A stretch of DNA of 64,000 nucleotides. Source: Agapanthus africanus (lineage: Eukaryota; Streptophyta; Magnoliopsida; Asparagales; Amaryllidaceae). The DNA lies in contig CM057347.1 in NCBI GenBank assembly GCA_030015575.1, positions 409,356,248 to 409,420,247 of the forward strand, in the 5' to 3' direction. Position numbers and translations under genes: made by a program. The first letter of the stretch is position 1. Every line of letters starts with the position of its first letter. Below the pieces are notes generated by a model. The model did no database searches. It was not told where the DNA came from and saw nothing but the letters and a program-made list of their open reading frames with translations. Of the stretch, positions 30,171 to 42,064 are shown piece by piece.

Positions 30171-31030
30171 GTCTACGGACCAAGCTATTGGGGACCGTCC
30201 TCAGAAAAGGAAACAACTAGGCCCCGTCAGCAAGCTAGTCAACAATAGGGCACCACAATAAGTGCCCAACCATTTCCCGTTGTTAGACAACCCATCAGGG
30301 AGCATAATATAAGGGACCACCTTTACCTCAATAGCAACGCGTTTTCCAACAGATGCAACGCAATCTCCCCAAACGCCAGGCCTTGACCATGACAACCGAG
30401 AAGGCTGAGGCCACATGGCATGTTATAGGAGGTACTCCTTTCTAATTCAATCTTCCTTTTTGGTACCTTATTTATTTTCATTCGATGTGACACTTAGTTA
30501 GGAATCACTATAATCCTTCTTGATTCCTTAGTTTAGTCTAGTTGACTTTTTGCGCATACCTCTCAAGTTTTCTTGCATGCTCCCATTATACCTTTATCGT
30601 TAGTTTAGAAATACCTACAATCTTCTTTCGACTTCCAAGCCTTTTCTATCTGAAAATAACCACCGATTTTACACATTTTTGATTCTTTGTATCGAAAACT
30701 TTCATAGACTTTTCCTTCCATCAGGCGATGCACCAACTTTCTGTAGCGACATATAGAGCAAAGAGGATTTCTTACAGCGTTACTGATTTCTGTACCCAGT
30801 AGCGGCTTACTCATTTGAAAATTTCAAACATGAAATTATTCTAAGGAAGCTAGATCGTAATGATCGCACCCATCCTTACCATCCTTAACAAACCCAAGAG
30901 TTTTAACATCCACTTACGATGCTTCGAGGAAGGGACTTAGTGGTGTGATGTTCAACATGACAAGGATAATTATGTATGCACCAAGACAACGAAAGACACG
31001 TGAATGCAACTATCTCATCCAGATCTAGAA
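30171..31030. other. Region where protease and RT should be
   Basis: I see no DTG/DSG protease motif and no YxDD RT motif on either strand. The sequence is AT-rich with short ORFs only. Either the region was replaced or it has decayed beyond recognition. Confidence 0.5.
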
Positions 31031-31034
31031 CCGG

Positions 31035-32775
31035 CAGTTGTGATTTTCATCTTGAAGACTATAGAAACACTACTTTAAGGAGAACGTGTGGACACAGATG
31101 GTTGAAGTACAATTCATCTAGGTGGACCTCATCATGAGGCAGAGAAGAATGGTTGGAACTAATGACAGACTCGGACATCAATCTACAGTACGATCCAGGA
31201 AAGGTGAAGGTAGTCCCTGACGCTTTGAGTCGTCAGCTAATGGCTTTGAGTTTGACTGCTCATTGGAGAAACCAGCAGGAACTGAATGAATTAGAGACAG
31301 ATATGATCATGCCAGGGATACTTGCATCATTCATGAATATGCAAATTCAGTCCACGCTAGTTGAACGAATCAAAAGAGATTAAAGGGGATATATGCTAAA
31401 TTGCAGAAGATCCGAGAGCACGTAGAAGCAAGTTTTCTACATGAAGATGGATTATTAAGGTATGGAAGTAGGATCTGTGTGCCTAAAGGTGAAATTAGGG
31501 AGGAATTGCTAAAAGAAGCGCACAGTTCTCCGTACACTGTTCATCCAGGAGGAATAAAGATGTATAAAGATCTTAAACAGAACTATTGGTGGTAAGGGAT
31601 GAAGCGAGAGATAGCAAAGAGTATATCCAAATGCTTGGTTTGCCAATAGGTGAAGGTTGAACACCACAGAAAGGAGAGCTTACTACAACTTTTACCGATA
31701 CCCGAATGGAAGTAGCAAAACATCACGATAGATTTTTTGACCGAGTTTCTACGCAGCAAAAAGGGGAACAATGCAGTATGAGTGATTGTCGATCGACTTA
31801 CCAAGTCGGCACATTTTATTCCTTTTCGAATTGGCCAATTGACTTAAAGCCTTGCGAAGAAGTATATGGAGGAGATTGTCAGGTTACATGGGGTGCCAAT
31901 ATGCATTGTTTCTGATAGAGATACGCGTTTCAGATATCAGTTTTGGAAGATTCTGCAAGAGAGTCTTGGAACGCAACCGAGTTTCAGTGCAGCCCATCAT
32001 GCTCAGACCGATGGTCAATCAGAAAGTGTTATTCATATTCTCGAAGATATGCTCCGAGGCTATATGTTGGATTTTAAAGGATCTAGGGAAGATCACTTGG
32101 ACTTGGTGGAGTTTGCTTACAACAATAGCTACCAGGAAAGTATCGACATGGCGCCATTTGTGGCTTTGTATGGGCGAAAGTGTAGGTCTCCGCTAAGTTG
32201 GGACGATGTCAGAGATCGAGAACTATTGGGCTCCGAGATGATTTTCAAGACAGTGGAGATAATAAGAACCATCAGAGAGCAACTATAGATAGCACAGGAA
32301 TGGCAGAAACATTGGGCAGATACAAAAAGGAGGCATTTAGAATTCCGACTGGGTGATAACGTGTTTTTGAAGATTTCTCCTAGCCAAGGAGTGATACGTC
32401 TTGAAAAATGCGAAAAGCTCAGCCCACGATTCATCAGCCGTTTAACATTCTGAAAAGAGATGGTGAGGTTGCATATCGCCTAGCCTTACTACTTTCTTTG
32501 GAGGGCATGCACTATGTTCGCAGTTAAGAAAGTATGTCGGCGACCTTAGTCACATTTTGGATCATTCCGAAATCACAGTAGGGGCTGACATAACCAACGA
32601 GCAGCAACCGATCGAGATACTAGATCGGAAGGAGAAGACCTTGAGGGACAAGATGGTCCAGCTAGTTAGAGTTATATGGAGAAAAGACTCCCGAGCGAAT
32701 CTACACGGAAACAAGAAAACGAGACGAGAGAGCGAGACTCAAAATTTTTTAATCTCGATAACCCCTTCATGGTGA
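31035..32775 (+). pseudogene. Tekay-like RNase H end and integrase
   Basis: Order: broken RNase H, then the linker LQYDPGKVKVVPDALSRQ (31153-31383). The HHCC zinc region follows (31401-31660; HPGGIKMYKDLKQNYWW then CLVCQ). The integrase core has frame breaks and TAG codons; SDRDTRF and HAQTDGQSESVIHILEDM at 31866-32288 carry the second Asp and the Glu. The chromodomain-like tail lies at 32557-32775 (EQQPIEILDRKEKTLRDKMV). It would cut and join DNA, but the many frame changes mean no function. Confidence 0.7.
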
Positions 32776-32819
32776 TTTTCCTTGGCCGCTACCTTCTGAA
32801 ATTTCGAGGACGAAATTAT

Positions 32820-32835
32820 TTTAAGAAGGGTAGAT
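32820..32835 (+). other. Polypurine tract of the Tekay-like Gypsy
   Basis: TTTAAGAAGGGTAGAT directly precedes the LTR start TGTAACG. This is the standard PPT position and sequence type for Tekay/Del elements. Confidence 0.7.
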
Positions 32836-35800
32836 TGTAACGTCCGTGTTTTCATAATACCTAATAAAAGGTCTTTTATTTATTTTTCTAGTACCAAGTA
32901 TTTATTTGTATACTTAGTTGATGAAAAATATTTTTAAAATATGATTTTATATTTTAAAAGTAATTTTCGTAATTAAATATAATTATTGGGGTTTTCTAAC
33001 AGCTATTTATATTTTTCCGTGCTTAAAATGTTTTAATAAAATTTTATAATGACTTAAAATAATTTATATATTTTTCTTATTAATTTAAAATTAGTATTTC
33101 ATATTTAAAATAATTTCTAGGATAAACTAGATTTTAATGAAGATATTAACTAACTAATATTATAGAATGCGAGGAAATAAATTTTTTTAATCCAAAAACT
33201 ATTTTTAAACTAAAGATAACAACAAAATATATTTTCTGAATTTTTCTTATATTTTTCTTGTATTTTAATATTTTTTATAAATTTTTCAAAACAAATTCCA
33301 TATATATATATATATATATGTATATGTATAAAGGTGTTTTTAACTGAGACCGTTGGATTTAAAACCCAATGACCCAGATTCGAGCCCACCCCGGCTTGAG
33401 GAGACCACGAGAAAACGTGTGGGCCCCTCTTATGGCAACGTGGCGCCTCCCGGTGGTTGGCTTACGTCGGTTAAATGATTGGGGGTCAATTCATGATGAT
33501 TGCCAAGCATTGGCGGAGATTTTGGTATTGGTATTAGGGCCTGTTTGGTTGCAGGATTATGGATTTGGATTTGGATTTTGGATTGTGGAATCCCGGAATT
33601 CCATAATTTTGTGTTTGGTTGATAGATTTGGATTTCTAGGATTCTTTTGTTTTTTATGGGGGGGCCCACCACAAAACAAGGATTCTTGAATCCTAAAAAA
33701 TTTTATGGATTTTTAAGGATTTGACACTATTCATTGTACTTTTAGATGGTACTCGTGTACTTTATTTATTTAATAATCCTCTCTCTATCTATCTCTCTCT
33801 AAAATCCTCAAATCCAAATTCCAGTTTTTTTTCACCAACCAAACAAAGATTATAAGGATCTACAAATCCAATACTAGGAATCCAAAACCAACCAAACAAT
33901 AAATTACCAAATCCAGAAATTTCAAACGTACTGTTTTGGAATCCAAATTCCATAATCCTGCAACCAAACAGGCCCTTAGGGATTTATTGTTACAAATTGA
34001 AACCCTGTATATACATTCTCTTTCCAATCAATTTCTTATAATTCTGAACTCCGAACATTCTAATAAAAATATCTTGTTCTTCGTCTTGACGATGCCGACG
34101 CTACGGTGATCACCGTTCCTTCAAGAAAAATCCAAGCAAGGAGTTATTAAGGTTTTATTATAAAGACAATATCTCGATCCATAAATCAACATCTCAAACA
34201 ACAGTAGGATCCGCCTCTCACACTTTCCATCTATCACCTTCTTTCTAATTAGGTTCTTAGATACGAATTATAAACTTCATAAATGCTTTAATACGATGAA
34301 AAAAAATAATCTTGCATGTTTATATCGTGATAATATCATAATTAAAAATTATAGTCTAGATATTGATAACCCACGGGATAACGATCTACCACACATGTAC
34401 ACACCTACCTATGATCATAAAGTCCATATTTTTGTTTAGTGGATACTATGATATCATAGTATACTTACCCATAATACATTTAATAGATCTCAAAAGATGT
34501 TTACTTTCACAAAAATACTCTTTTTATTTATTAAAAAGTTTCCGTTAAATTATAATACTTTATATGATATAAGTTAAATTATATAAAATATCTTAGATAT
34601 CTAAAAATGATATTTTTATAAACTAAATACTTTAGTTTCAATAAAATCTTTCCATTTTGATGAAAGTTGTATTTTTTAGAAGCATAATTATATATACCCT
34701 AACTAAATATTTTACATGAAACACCCTGTGGTTACCAGGTAATCTTCTCTGAAAAGGACATAAGTCATGTCGTCCATGTGCAGTGATTGTCAATACGGAA
34801 TTGTTTTTGTAGAATATCAACATTAATAAAATACCTTGAACGTTTCTAAAATATTTATTTTTAATAAAATAACAAGGTCCTACCTAAAATAATAAAATAC
34901 CACATTCTTTAATAAAAATATTTTTATAATATCCTAATATTTATAAAAGTGATATTTTTATTAAAATACCATAACCTTTTTATAAAAGCAATATTTTAAA
35001 AAATACCAAAATCTGTAATAAAAGATTTTATAATAAGGTAATTTCATAAAGATATCATAAACCTTTAAAATAAGATGTTTTCATAAACATATTATAAATC
35101 TTTATTAAAAGATAATTTCATATAAATACTATAACCTTTTATTAAAAGATATTTTTATAAAAAATACCATAAATCTTATAATAAGATATTTTCCATAAAA
35201 GTATCATATCCTTTTTAAAAGAAATATTTTCACTAGAATATCATAACTTTTATAAACTATGGTTTCAAATAAAATACTATGATACCTTATAATTATAAAT
35301 CCATCAAATAAAATGAATGGTTGTGGAAGTCCACATTCTTTGAGTTATCGTTATCGAATCCAACTTATGATACATCACATGACATGACATATGATACTGT
35401 TAGAGTTAGAATGCGTGAATCTAAATATGGAATAATATTATAAATGAAGATTACATTAAGGGTGAACAGTCCAATATACGGACAACTACTAACCCGTTAT
35501 TCGGGCGAATATATAGAACATTCCGATGTACGGACAACTACTAACATGATATTTGGGCGAATAATCCAATATATGGATGACATACAAATGCAGAAATTCC
35601 ATACTTAGATAATATATGCACTAACTCTAATTCGTCAAACCTTTACAATGAACAATGGGGATGGATGGTTTGATTAGGCAAGGTTATATCTGGAACTTGG
35701 ATTTCCCTACTACTCGATCATGATCCAAGGAAGTGAAACTGTACATTTTATTTCCTTAGTTGTTGTTCCATGGCTCGCAATGGAATAATTGCGAGTATCC

Positions 35801-36036
35801 ATACCCTTGTTTAACAAACTAATACGAACATAATATCTAGTAGATATCTTATACAACATACTACCACACACATATGACATCATATCTTGCACACAATTAT
35901 TTTCTTACCATTACCTTCTTATGAGGCAATCCTAGCCGAGTGTAACTCGCTGATGGACTTTCCTTTTCTCTTTTCTCTATCTCTGGAATTTCCGTTAGAT
36001 GATGACGAGTATTGTGATGAGGATCAAGGTGTGGAA
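32836..36036 (+). repeat. Right LTR of the Tekay-like Gypsy, first part
   Basis: It starts TGTAACGTCCGTG and is AT-rich throughout. It carries a (TA)n run near 33301-33322 and the PIF/Harbinger MITE. It is cut at 36036 by Copia-1 and continues at 46659-46981, ending GCGGGGCGTGATA. Without insertions it would be about 3.1 kb. Confidence 0.7.
33537..33975. mobile_element. PIF/Harbinger (Tourist-like) MITE
   Basis: It is 439 bases with near-perfect inverted repeats of about 27 bases, starting GGGCCTGTTTGGTTGCAGG, and flanked by TTA (33534-33536 and 33976-33978). The TTA duplication and GGGCCTGTTTGG ends are typical of the family. The matching LTR copy at 28460 lacks it, giving a natural empty site. 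The plus-strand ORF across it is not a gene. Confidence 0.9.
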
Positions 36037-38123
36037 TGTAAGGTTAGTATAGCACCCTATGAAGAGTTTTGAAGTATCACATGACCCAAAGTTTTAATTT
36101 TTATGGTGCTAAACTAACATGCAAAGGGATCGATCCTAGAAAATTAGGGTTACGAAATAAAAAGCGAACTAATCTAGGGTTTCGAGACTACAACCTTTGT
36201 AGCTCCCTTTCGCTGGACTCCTTGGTCTCTAGGGTGTTGAACGAAGGTCCTCTTGAAGTCCCCTTGTGTCCACGACGATCCACCACGGAGATCTCCGTCC
36301 AAGCTCGCAACTTCGTCAAAACGAAGAGAACACTCTAAACAAAACGGCTAAGCTTGTGTAGAATGATGTTGTGGTTAGGTTTCTCACTTCAAAAACCTAT
36401 CTTTAAGTGGTATTTGCTCACTAGAAAAAACTAGAGAGCAAAAGAGCAAGAGGAAGAAGATGGTGGCAATTTTTTGACAAGAGGTAAAAAGATAACTCAA
36501 GTGAAGAAAATGAAATATATTAATATATATATTTTATTCCTTCATGCTATGAACCATGGTTAAAGTGATAGAGACATTATTTAACTTTAGTTTGGAATGA
36601 TAAAGAGAAGGATAACCTTAGGTTAGTGGTAGTTGGGCATGGTTAGGTCAAAGGAAGAATGTAGAAGCAAGAATGATTATCCTTTCCTTTTTCATTTTCT
36701 TTTAAATCCAAAATTAAACAATAATCCATTATATAATCCATGGTGTGAGTCTTATATTGCCACCATTTCCATATGCTAACAACCATGATGGATGAGTGTA
36801 TGTATGTGTGCATGTATGCACATTCACATGTGCATGAAACTAGCATGAAAGAAAGAAAGAAAAGCACACATGCATGCACACATCTATTATCAAAGAAAAG
36901 GTTTTAAGTGAGAAAACTAATTGTTAAATGATAAATCAACACTTGATTTATCAATCCGGCCATATCTCATATGACCCCACCAAAAGCAGTTCACCCGATC
37001 AATGTTCGGTATCATATACGCACATTTCAATCGGGTGCATGCGCATATCGCATATGCGCACCACAACGTTTCGCCTGGACTGGGTAACTCCTTTGTGGGA
37101 CTCTAAGACTCGTCAATATGCCGGCAGAGGGTGATGATCATATCAGGTACCCTCAAGCCGCAAGCGGTCAGCTAAACGTAACGGCCACCCGGGTATTGAG
37201 CGATCAGAAGACAACAAGCGAACCTGCTACAACTCCCGTTGAGCCATCCGGCAATACTACCGTACAGTCCGGTCTCTTCGTCAGATATGCTGCATATCGA
37301 GCCTAGGGATGGTCACGTCGACCCCAATAACTCAATAAGTCGTGTCGGTGAATGGTCTATAACAGATCGAGAAACTACTGATAACACTTATCAGCAAATC
37401 TCAGCAGCCCTGGCCAGGGACTTGCTGTTATAACCAGTCGAGCACAGCACAGCATCAACTCCCAATACCGGGAGAGACGAAACCCCTCCTATCGCTCATT
37501 GCCTTCGTGTGTCTCGGGACTGTACCCAACGGCCACCTGTTTGCACGACTCAGTAGAGCCGTGGTAGGGTGGCAATCAAAATACAGTGGGAGAACACACA
37601 AGACTCCATGACGATCTTGGGTCTACAGACTAACCTGTACCAGTGTCACCTGAGAACTGCTATCCGACGATAGATATAATTCCATATAGGAGTTCTCGGT
37701 GAGTCCGTCCAGTGTACCCAGTCAGCACTGAGCACCCGTATATGATCTTGATGTCAAACATCGATGAATGTGGGAACATCCATCGCCCATCACATGGGTC
37801 TAGTATCATATACGCTAGTCTACTCTGGTATATCGATGCCCCGTCTCGATACACCTCCGACTAGGGACATTTCAGGATATGCTTATAGACTACAAATGTC
37901 CCACTAGTATGATCTCTATCATAATCAGAGTAGTCAAGCAGATATCCTTGGGGCTTTATCAGCATGTATGAATGAATAAAAACATGATCAAATCAACATG
38001 TCAGATAAAGAATAACCAGATAGCATACTATCATGTCGAGCAAGAATGCAAACTGAATATATATACATGTATAGATACATCCACTATCACATAATGGCCT
38101 CTAGGGCATACATATATCCAACA
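36037..38123 (-). repeat. Copia-1 3' LTR
   Basis: On the minus strand it starts TGTTGGATATATGTATGCCC and ends CCTTACA. It is identical in length to the 5' LTR at 44567-46653. A GCGCATAT/ATATGCGC palindrome lies near 37046-37063. The plus-strand ORFs are not genes. Confidence 0.95.
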
Positions 38124-38134
38124 ATCTCCCACTT
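38124..38134 (-). other. Copia-1 polypurine tract
   Basis: AAGTGGGAGAT on the minus strand directly precedes the 3' LTR. Copia-2 has AAGTGGAAGAT at the same place. Confidence 0.8.
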
Positions 38135-38137
38135 GTA

Positions 38138-41100
38138 CTAAGGCCAGTTATTGGCGTATCTCATACCCAACATCTCAAAAAGTCGCTCATGCTGTGGCTG
38201 AGGGAGGGCCTTGGTGAGTGAATCCGCGGCGTTGTTCTTTGTGTCAACTCTCTTAATCTCGATCTCGCGGCGATCTACAATCTCCCGGATCAAATGAAAG
38301 CGCCTCAGGATGTGTCTGGACCGCTGATGGGATCTGGGCTCCTTGGCTAACGCCATCGCCCCATTATTGTCACAATACAAAGGTATTGGATCAATAATGG
38401 TTGGAACTACTCCTAGCTCCGAGACGAACTTCTTCATCCAGACGGCTTCCTTGGCGGCATCATTTGCAGCAATGTACTCAGCTTCCATCGTAGAGTCTGC
38501 AACGGTATCCTGTTTGGAACTCTTCCAACTTACCGCCCCTCCATTGAGGGTAAATACAAACCCTGAGATAGATTTGCTGTCATCCTTATCGCTCTGGAAG
38601 CTCGAATCGGTAAAGGCCTCCATTTGGAGATCTGTATTACCATACACCAAGAACAATTCTTTAGTCCTTCGTAAGTACTTAAGAATGTTCTTCACAGCTG
38701 TCCAGTGGTTCTCCCCTGGGTTGGATTGATACCTGCTTACAACACTAAGTGCATAAGCTACATCTGGGCGTGTACATAACATCGCATACATTATAGACCC
38801 TACTGCCGAAGCATAAGGTATAATGCTCATGCGAGCTTTCTCTTCATCGGTCTTTGGACAAGAATCCTTGGAGAGAGTGACTCCATGGCAAGCGGGTAAG
38901 GCACCCCGCTTGGAGTCTTCCATACTAAACCTCTTTACGATGGTGTTGATGTACCTGGTTTGGGACAATCCCAATAACTTTTTGGATCTATCCCTATAGA
39001 TCCTTATGCCCAGGATGTATGTGGCATCACCCAGGTCCTTCATGGAGAACCTTAGTGATAAGAATGATTTGACCGACTGTAGCATAGGAATATCATTTCC
39101 TATCAGAAGAATGTCATCCACGTACAATACGAGGAATGTGACAGCTCTTCCTACAGCCTTCTTATAAACACAAGGTTCATCTGGATTTTTGATGAAATCA
39201 AACTCTTTGATAACATCATCGAAAAAGATGTTCCAACTCCGAGATGACTGCTTCAACCCATATATGGATTTAAGCAATCTACATGCTTTCTCGCTGCTCC
39301 CACTGTCAATGAAGCCCTCTGGCTGATCCATATAAACGCATTCTTCTAAATCTCCATTTAGAAATGCTGTTTTAACGTCCATCTGCCAGATTTCATAGTC
39401 GTAGTGAGCAGCAATAGCAAGTAGGATCCGAATGGATTTAAGCATGGCTACGGGCGAAAAAGTTTCGTCATAGTCCAAACCTGGTCTTTGACGAAAACCT
39501 TTCGCCACAAGTCTTGCCTTATAGGTCTCTACCTGCCCATCTACACCAATCTTTCTTTTAAAGATCCATTTGCACCCTACAGGTTTTACCCCAGGGGGTA
39601 CAATGTCCAAAGTCCATACTTTGTTGGTGTACATAGACTCCATTTCGGATCTCATGGCATCCAGCCACTTCACAGAGTCACCACTCGTGATAGCCTGCTG
39701 AAAACTGGTAGGATCATCATCATCCATGATGCAATCTTCTCCATTACCATCAATGAGGAAACCGTAGTACCTCTCCGGTGGGCGAGAAGTCCTACCAGAC
39801 CTACGGAGTGGCCGAGGTTTTTCAGTTTCTGTTGCAACAGCCGGTTCAACCAAATCGTCATTTGTAGTTTGTGTCTCCAGAACCTCTTCTAGATCTACCA
39901 CCTTGCCATCATCTTTATCTGTGAAAAACTCTTTTTCCAAGAATGTGGCATACTGAGAAACAAACACTTTTTGTTCCTCTTTGTGGTAGAACAGATATCC
40001 ATAAGAATTCTTTGGATATCCCACAAAGTTACACATGACTGACCGTGTCTCGAGTTTGTCCGGATTCTGTTTTTTAACATAGGCCGGGCAACCCCAAATC
40101 TTAATTCTCTTAAGAGATGGTCTCTTCCCATTCCATATCTCATATGGCGTGGTAGACACGGCTTTGGTTGGAACCCTGTTTAGCAGAAACGCTGCAGTCT
40201 CCAATGCATGCCCCCAAAACGAGACTGGTAACTCAGCGTCACTCATCATGGATCGGACCATATCTAATAGGGTCCTATTCCGTCGTTCTGACACACCGTT
40301 GTGCTGTGGTGTGTAAGGAGGGGTGAGCTGAGAGAGAATCCCATTCTCTTTTAGGAAGTTTGCAAATTCTGTACTGAGATACTCTCCACCTCGATCTGAT
40401 CGAAGCATCTTAATACTCAAGTCGGTTTGTTTTTCTACTTCTTGTTTATATTCAACGAATTTCTCGAAAGCGTCGGACTTGTGCTTTAATAAAAATACAT
40501 GACCGAATCTTGAGAAATCGTCGGTGAATGTAATGAAGTATGAAAAACCGCCTCTAGCCTGTGTAGACATTGGCCCACATACATCACTATGTATGAGGCC
40601 AAGGAGCTGAGTAGCTCTTTCTCCATGTCCGGTAAACGGAGTTTTGGTCATTTTACCCTTGATACAAGACTGGCAAGTCGCATAAGATTTATATTCAAAA
40701 GAGTTTAAATATCCATCTTTGTGTAACCTGTTTAGTCTTGTTTCGTTAATATGACCAATTCTACAATGCCAAAGAAAAGCTTCATTTAATTCTGAAAGTT
40801 TTCTTTTATTAGTGTGTTGTATACTGAAAACTGTGTGTTGATTTAGGACATATATTCCGTTATTAAGCGTACCATACCCAACCAACATTTGATTTAGGTG
40901 AATGTTCATAACATTGTTCTGCAACACAAAATTATATCCTTCATTGTCCAACAAAGAAACGGATATTATATTACATAGCATACTTGGTACAAAATAACAT
41001 GGATTCAAAATCAAAATACATCCAGATGGCAACCCCAAGTGATACTCTCCCACTGCGACTGTATGTACATTGGAACCATTTCCAACGCGGAGAGTATGGT

Positions 41101-41626
41101 CACCTGTCTTCAAAACCTTGCTATTTCTCAGCCCCTGCATAGAATTGCAAATGTGAGAACCTGAACCGGTATCCAATACCCAGGAAGCAGAGTTTATAGA
41201 AAAACAGTTTTCAGTCACAAACGCACCTGAAGCAGAAGCATCACCATGCTTCTTCTTGAGACTTAGGTACTCCGTGCAATTACGCTTCCAATGTCCTGTC
41301 TTGTGGCAATGAAAACACTCGCCTTTCCCCGGGTCTCCAGCCGTGGACTTTCCCTTTCCCTTCACCTTTTTGACTCCGCCCTTAGGATTAGTGGGTTTCT
41401 TCTTTTTCTTTCCCTTGGCCTTAGCTTTTGGGCGAGAAGAAGAAGACTGTCCAATGGTCATAACGGGAGTCTTTGCTGACTTCATAGTGCTCTCTGCACT
41501 CCTTAACATATTAAGGAGTTCAGGGAGGTCCTTCTCCATGCCATGCATGTTGAAGTTCACTATGAACTGAGCAAAGGTGGAGGGGAGGGACTGCAGAATA
41601 ATATCTATATATTGTTCATTGTCCAT
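38138..41626 (-). CDS. Copia-1 pol with gag C-terminus (protease, integrase, RT, RNase H)
   Basis: An 1162-codon frame with every catalytic motif intact. CCHC knuckle CFHCHKTGHWKRNC at residues 104-117. Protease WVLDTGSGSH with Asp152. Integrase HHCC (His287, His292, Cys318, Cys321) and core Asp348, Asp411, Glu447, a D,D35E spacing. RT with LYVDDILL (Asp837, Asp838). RNase H with Asp1007, Glu1048 and Asp1086. It is one in-frame polyprotein with the gag ORF at 41630-42064, split only by TAG at 41630-41632; the first ATG after that stop is used here as the start. It would make the enzymes to copy and insert the element. Whether the stop is read through or is a mutation cannot be told from sequence. 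Confidence 0.95.
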   Translation of the reverse strand: MDNEQYIDIILQSLPSTFAQFIVNFNMHGMEKDLPELLNMLRSAESTMKSAKTPVMTIGQSSSSRPKAKAKGKKKKKPTNPKGGVKKVKGKGKSTAGDPGKGECFHCHKTGHWKRNCTEYLSLKKKHGDASASGAFVTENCFSINSASWVLDTGSGSHICNSMQGLRNSKVLKTGDHTLRVGNGSNVHTVAVGEYHLGLPSGCILILNPCYFVPSMLCNIISVSLLDNEGYNFVLQNNVMNIHLNQMLVGYGTLNNGIYVLNQHTVFSIQHTNKRKLSELNEAFLWHCRIGHINETRLNRLHKDGYLNSFEYKSYATCQSCIKGKMTKTPFTGHGERATQLLGLIHSDVCGPMSTQARGGFSYFITFTDDFSRFGHVFLLKHKSDAFEKFVEYKQEVEKQTDLSIKMLRSDRGGEYLSTEFANFLKENGILSQLTPPYTPQHNGVSERRNRTLLDMVRSMMSDAELPVSFWGHALETAAFLLNRVPTKAVSTTPYEIWNGKRPSLKRIKIWGCPAYVKKQNPDKLETRSVMCNFVGYPKNSYGYLFYHKEEQKVFVSQYATFLEKEFFTDKDDGKVVDLEEVLETQTTNDDLVEPAVATETEKPRPLRRSGRTSRPPERYYGFLIDGNGEDCIMDDDDPTSFQQAITSGDSVKWLDAMRSEMESMYTNKVWTLDIVPPGVKPVGCKWIFKRKIGVDGQVETYKARLVAKGFRQRPGLDYDETFSPVAMLKSIRILLAIAAHYDYEIWQMDVKTAFLNGDLEECVYMDQPEGFIDSGSSEKACRLLKSIYGLKQSSRSWNIFFDDVIKEFDFIKNPDEPCVYKKAVGRAVTFLVLYVDDILLIGNDIPMLQSVKSFLSLRFSMKDLGDATYILGIRIYRDRSKKLLGLSQTRYINTIVKRFSMEDSKRGALPACHGVTLSKDSCPKTDEEKARMSIIPYASAVGSIMYAMLCTRPDVAYALSVVSRYQSNPGENHWTAVKNILKYLRRTKELFLVYGNTDLQMEAFTDSSFQSDKDDSKSISGFVFTLNGGAVSWKSSKQDTVADSTMEAEYIAANDAAKEAVWMKKFVSELGVVPTIIDPIPLYCDNNGAMALAKEPRSHQRSRHILRRFHLIREIVDRREIEIKRVDTKNNAADSLTKALPQPQHERLFEMLGMRYANNWP

Positions 41627-41629
41627 TGT

Positions 41630-42064
41630 CTATCCAAGGTCCTCAAGCTCTTCTATAAGAGCTATCATCTTCAACACATGGTCTCCTACTGGTGTGCCAG
41701 GGGCCATTCGCATCTGAAACAGTTTCTTTGATGCTTCGTATCGTAATACGCGGGATTGCTCCCCATACAACTCCTTTGTGTGGAGCAGTATCCCGTGAAT
41801 GTCCATGTCCTCGTGCTGCTTTTGATGTGTGTTATCCATCGATGCAAGCGCGAGGCATGTGGCCGTGGCACAGTCAGCGTCCCATGTCTTGCGGACTTCA
41901 ATGTCCGCAACTGAGGATTTTGGACCTGGGACGGGCGGGGCTGAAGCCGTGAGGACATATGATACTTTATCATAAGTCAAGGCGATCTTCAGATTCCTTA
42001 GCCAGTCTTTATAGTTGGTCCCATTCAGTTTGTTTTTATCTAGTAGAAGCTTAAGTCCAGTCAT
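41630..42064 (-). CDS. Copia-1 gag N-terminal part
   Basis: 144 codons starting MTGLKLLLDKNKLNGTNYKD and holding the Copia gag core (LNGTNYKDWLRNLKIAL, then LFQMRMAPGTPVGDHVLKM). It ends EELEDLG and TAG, and resumes four bases later in the same frame as MDNEQYIDIILQSLP, which is the normal continuation of gag. So this is the first part of one gag-pol. The stop codon context (TAG ACA) is not the known CAR-YYA readthrough context. Confidence 0.9.
   Translation of the reverse strand: MTGLKLLLDKNKLNGTNYKDWLRNLKIALTYDKVSYVLTASAPPVPGPKSSVADIEVRKTWDADCATATCLALASMDNTHQKQHEDMDIHGILLHTKELYGEQSRVLRYEASKKLFQMRMAPGTPVGDHVLKMIALIEELEDLG

Noticed and set aside
35887..36072. Gene-like acidic ORF end (LDDDEYCDEDQ) continuing past Copia-1 at 46659
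   Set aside because: It lies within the Tekay-like LTR, near its 3' end; an intriguing open stretch but no known protein family.
38343..39892. Plus-strand ORFs of 128 and 134 codons inside Copia-1
   Set aside because: They are the opposite strand of the intact pol frame.
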